The notes under the pieces were generated by a model. That model was not told the origin of the DNA and did no database searches. It saw only the letters and a program-made list of their open reading frames with translations. Below, piece by piece: positions 60,916 to 64,000 of a stretch of DNA of 64,000 bases. The position numbers and the translations under genes were made by a program. The stretch is from Rubrivivax sp. (lineage in GTDB: Bacteria; Pseudomonadota; Gammaproteobacteria; Burkholderiales; Burkholderiaceae_C), in the NCBI GenBank assembly GCA_022843905.1, contig JALHMT010000001.1, forward strand, positions 265,610 to 329,609, read 5' to 3'. Positions within the stretch are counted from its first letter, which is position 1. Every line of letters starts with the position of its first letter.

Positions 60916-61638
60916 TCACGGTTGGAACTCGCCCTGGAGGACGTAGTGGGTGCCGGGATGCACCAGCCGCGCCAGCGTGATGGCGGCATCGCGCGTGAAG
61001 GTGCGGCGGGTCATCACCAGGCAGGGGGCGTCGGGGGCCAGCTGCAGCAGCCTGGCCTCTTCGTGCGTGGGCCGCGCCGCTTCGATCGAATACTGGGCGC
61101 GCCACAGCGCGGTGGTCTCGAACAGCACCTGGGTCGGCGTGGTCCTGGTGAAGTCGAACGCCAGATAGTCCGGGCTGCAGGCGGGGTTGACGTAGCGGTC
61201 CTCGCACTGCAGCGGCACGCCGTTCTCGTGATGCACGATGAGGGTGTGGAACACCTGCGCGCCCGCCGCCAGGCCCAGCTGTTCGGCCAGCGCCGGTGCG
61301 GCCCGCTCGGCGCGCTTGACGTGCACCACCGCATGGTGCACGTGGCCGCGCGAGGTGATCTCCTCGTGCAGGTCGCGCAGGGTCAGGCTCGACGACACCC
61401 GGTGCAGCCTCGCCGCGAACGTGCCCACGCCCTGCGTGCGATCGACCAGGCCTTCGGCCTGCAGCTCCTTGAGCGCGCGGTTGACGGTCATGCGGCTGAC
61501 GCCGAACTGCGCCACCAGCTCGGCTTCCGACGGCATCAGTGCGCCCGGCGCCCAGCGACCGGCGGCCAGTCCCTCCTTCAGGTGCTGCTTGACGCGTGCA
61601 TACGGTGCCGGGGCGTCGGGCGGAGACAGGAGGGCCAT
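60916..61638 (-). CDS. hutC: GntR-family histidine utilisation repressor
   Basis: GALMPSEAELVAQFGVSRMTVNRALKELQAEGLVDRTQGVGTF; UTRA domain; divergent from hutU. Confidence 0.9.
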   Translation of the reverse strand: MALLSPPDAPAPYARVKQHLKEGLAAGRWAPGALMPSEAELVAQFGVSRMTVNRALKELQAEGLVDRTQGVGTFAARLHRVSSSLTLRDLHEEITSRGHVHHAVVHVKRAERAAPALAEQLGLAAGAQVFHTLIVHHENGVPLQCEDRYVNPACSPDYLAFDFTRTTPTQVLFETTALWRAQYSIEAARPTHEEARLLQLAPDAPCLVMTRRTFTRDAAITLARLVHPGTHYVLQGEFQP

Positions 61639-61660
61639 GCGGGAGATCCTACTTGCAGGG

Positions 61661-61676
61661 ACTTGTCTAGACAAGT
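61661..61676. promoter_or_regulatory. 16-bp perfect palindrome ACTTGTCTAGACAAGT, candidate HutC operator
   Basis: Perfect dyad between divergent hutC (start 61638) and hutU (start 61745). Confidence 0.75.
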
Positions 61677-61744
61677 AGCATGCGCGTCGATTCGTCCCGC
61701 CGCGCCCCCGTTCGATCGCCACCGAACCTGCCCAGGAGCCCGTC

Positions 61745-63436
61745 ATGACCGACCTGTCCACCGCCCGTCGCATCGCCCAGCCCCGTCCCGTGCGCTCGCC
61801 GCGCGGCAGCCAGATCAGCTGCGCCAACTGGCTCATCGAAGCCGCCTACCGCATGCTGCAGAACAACCTCGACCCCGAGGTGGCCGAAAACCCCGAAGCG
61901 CTGGTGGTCTACGGCGGCATCGGCAAGGCGGCTCGCAACTGGGAGTGCTTCGAGGCCCTGCTCGAAAGCCTCAAGGCCCTGAAGCCCGACGAGACGCTGC
62001 TGGTGCAGAGCGGCAAGCCGGTGGGCGTGTTCCGCACCCACGAAGACGCGCCGCGTGTGCTGCTGGCCAACAGCAACCTGGTGCCGAAATGGGCGACCTG
62101 GGAGCACTTCGCCGAGCTCGACCGCAAGGGCCTGATGATGTATGGCCAAATGACGGCCGGCAGCTGGATCTACATCGGCAGCCAGGGCATCGTGCAGGGC
62201 ACCTACGAAACCTTCGTCGAGGCGGCGCGCCAGCACTTCGGCGGCGAGGCCGGCGGTCGCTGGATCCTCACCGCCGGCCTGGGCGGCATGGGCGGCGCGC
62301 AGCCGCTGGCCGCCACCTTCGCTGGCTTCTGCAGCCTGAACATCGAGTGCCAGCAGAGCCGCATCGATTTCCGCCTGCGCAGCCGCTACCTCGACGAGCA
62401 GGCCACCAGTCTCGACGACGCGCTGGCCCGCATCGCGCGCTACACGGCCGAGAAGAAGGCCGTCTCCATCGGCCTGCTGGGCAACGCCGCCGAGATCCTG
62501 CCCGAGATGGTGCGGCGTGGCGTGCGGCCCGACCTGGTGACCGACCAGACCAGCGCGCACGACCTCGTCAACGGCTACCTGCCCGCCGGCTGGAGCGTGG
62601 AGCGTTGGCGCAGCGCGCAGGCCGACGCTTCGCTGCACGCCGCGCTGCGCGAAGCCGCCGCGAACAGCTGCGCCGTGCACGTGCAGGCCATGCTCGACTT
62701 CCAGAGCATGGGCGTGCCCACGGTGGACTACGGCAACAACATCCGCCAGGTGGCGCTGGACGCCGGCGTCAAGAACGCCTTCGACTTCCCCGGCTTCGTG
62801 CCCGCCTACGTGCGGCCGCTGTTCTGCCGAGGCAAGGGCCCCTTCCGCTGGGTGGCGCTGAGCGGCGATCCGGAAGACATCCGCAGGACCGACGCCAAGA
62901 TGAAGGAGCTGTTCCCCGAGGACGCGCACCTGCACCGCTGGCTGGACATGGCCGGCGAGCGCATCGCCTTCCAGGGCCTGCCGGCGCGCATCTGCTGGAT
63001 CGGCCTGGGCGAGCGCCACCGCGCGGGTCTGGCCTTCAATGAGATGGTGAAGAGCGGCGAACTGAAGGCGCCCATCGTCATCGGCCGCGACCACCTGGAC
63101 AGCGGCAGCGTGGCCAGCCCGAACCGCGAGACCGAATCGATGAAGGACGGCAGCGACGCCGTGAGCGACTGGCCGCTGCTCAACGCGTTGCTCAACACCG
63201 CCGGCGGCGCCACGTGGGTGAGCCTGCACCACGGCGGCGGCGTCGGCATGGGCTATTCGCAGCACAGCGGCGTGGTCATCGTCTGCGACGGCACCGACGC
63301 GGCCGCGAAGCGCATCGAACGCGTGCTATGGAACGACCCCGGCACCGGCGTGATGCGCCATGCCGATGCGGGCTATGAGGACGCCGTGGCCTGCGCGAAG
63401 GAGCAGGGTCTGAAGCTGCCGATGGTGGGCCTGTGA
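61745..63436 (+). CDS. hutU: Urocanate hydratase
   Basis: [80 protein letters not shown]. Confidence 0.97.
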   Translation: MTDLSTARRIAQPRPVRSPRGSQISCANWLIEAAYRMLQNNLDPEVAENPEALVVYGGIGKAARNWECFEALLESLKALKPDETLLVQSGKPVGVFRTHEDAPRVLLANSNLVPKWATWEHFAELDRKGLMMYGQMTAGSWIYIGSQGIVQGTYETFVEAARQHFGGEAGGRWILTAGLGGMGGAQPLAATFAGFCSLNIECQQSRIDFRLRSRYLDEQATSLDDALARIARYTAEKKAVSIGLLGNAAEILPEMVRRGVRPDLVTDQTSAHDLVNGYLPAGWSVERWRSAQADASLHAALREAAANSCAVHVQAMLDFQSMGVPTVDYGNNIRQVALDAGVKNAFDFPGFVPAYVRPLFCRGKGPFRWVALSGDPEDIRRTDAKMKELFPEDAHLHRWLDMAGERIAFQGLPARICWIGLGERHRAGLAFNEMVKSGELKAPIVIGRDHLDSGSVASPNRETESMKDGSDAVSDWPLLNALLNTAGGATWVSLHHGGGVGMGYSQHSGVVIVCDGTDAAAKRIERVLWNDPGTGVMRHADAGYEDAVACAKEQGLKLPMVGL

Positions 63437-63453
63437 CGGGCACGGTGGTGGAC

Positions 63454-63560
63454 GCCGCCCTCACCCCTGCCCTCTCCCGCGAGCGGGAGAGGGTGGAGAC
63501 CCGCCGCTGCGCCTCGCTCCCTCTCCCGCAAGCGGGAGAGGGCTGGGGTGAGGGCGGCGG
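63454..63560. repeat. Large REP/BIME-like inverted repeat between hutU and hutH
   Basis: Outer arms CGCCGCCCTCACCCCtGCCCTCTCCCGC and GCGGGAGAGGGCtGGGGTGAGGGCGGCG, plus two internal small hairpins. Confidence 0.88.
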
Positions 63561-63590
63561 CACAGCCCTCGCCGCCTGGAGGGCCCCCTG

Positions 63591-64000
63591 ATGCTGCTGC
63601 GCCCGGGCCAACTGACGCTGGACGAGCTGCAGGCCATCCACGCCGCACACGACCGCCCGCAGCCGCTGGTGATGGACCCGCAGGCGCTGCCAGGCATCCT
63701 GGCCAGCGCCGAGGTGGTGCGCCGTGCCGCCGAAGGCCAGGCCGCCGTCTATGGCGTCAACACCGGCTTCGGCAAGCTGGCCAGCACGCGCATCAGCGAA
63801 TCCGATCTGGCCACGCTGCAGTGGAACCTGATCCGCAGCCACAGCGTGGGGGTGGGCGAGCCGCTGCCGCCGGCCGTGCTGCGGCTGATGCTGGCGCTGA
63901 AGGCGGCCAGCCTGGCGCGCGGGCACTCGGGCGTGCGGCCGGTGGTCATCGACACGCTGCTGGCCGTGCACAACGCGGGCCTCGTGCCCTGGGTGCCCAG
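63591..64000 (+). CDS. hutH: Histidine ammonia-lyase, N-terminal part (truncated by window edge)
   Basis: PGQLTLDELQAIH, YGVNTGFGKLASTRIS, LQWNLIRSHSVGVGEPLP, RGHSGVRPVVIDTLLAVHNAGLVPWVP. Confidence 0.95.
   Translation, partial: MLLRPGQLTLDELQAIHAAHDRPQPLVMDPQALPGILASAEVVRRAAEGQAAVYGVNTGFGKLASTRISESDLATLQWNLIRSHSVGVGEPLPPAVLRLMLALKAASLARGHSGVRPVVIDTLLAVHNAGLVPWVP

Overview
High-GC window with the character of a beta-proteobacterial (Burkholderiales-like) chromosome. It is densely coding, and no rRNA, tRNA, CRISPR array, IS or prophage was recognised. Main blocks, left to right: (1) a DgcN/DgcA-type D-glutamate locus with an XRE-cupin regulator, a serine hydrolase and an M20 amidohydrolase (~1.3-6.7 kb). 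(2) A catabolic operon of unknown substrate: PhyH dioxygenase, BtpA/SgcQ, FGGY kinase, HAD, SDR, polar-amino-acid-type ABC importer and DeoR (~6.7-15 kb). (3) A Zn-alcohol dehydrogenase fused transcriptionally to a NodT/MacA/MacB tripartite efflux operon, then a mandelate-racemase-like enzyme (15.4-22.3 kb). (4) Two large OmpR/SARP-STAND regulators and a globin (22.3-28.9 kb). (5) An ECF sigma factor followed by a 10-gene, translationally coupled exopolysaccharide-type cluster: glycosyltransferases, heparinase II/III, two APH-like kinases, ABC exporter, deacetylase and AlgE-like porin (30.2-45.5 kb). (6) Housekeeping and miscellaneous genes. (7) A hut histidine-utilisation cluster containing an unexpected PhyH-family dioxygenase and flanked or interrupted by REP-like palindromes (55.9-64 kb). 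The strongest new signals are the EPS cluster with two near-identical candidate ECF promoters (GTATCTGGC-N13-CTCTGTC), a three-copy 11-bp-period repeat shared upstream of both SARP-like regulators, the PhyH gene embedded in hut, and the undefined PhyH/BtpA/FGGY operon. All family assignments come from reading the translated proteins; no database search was run.
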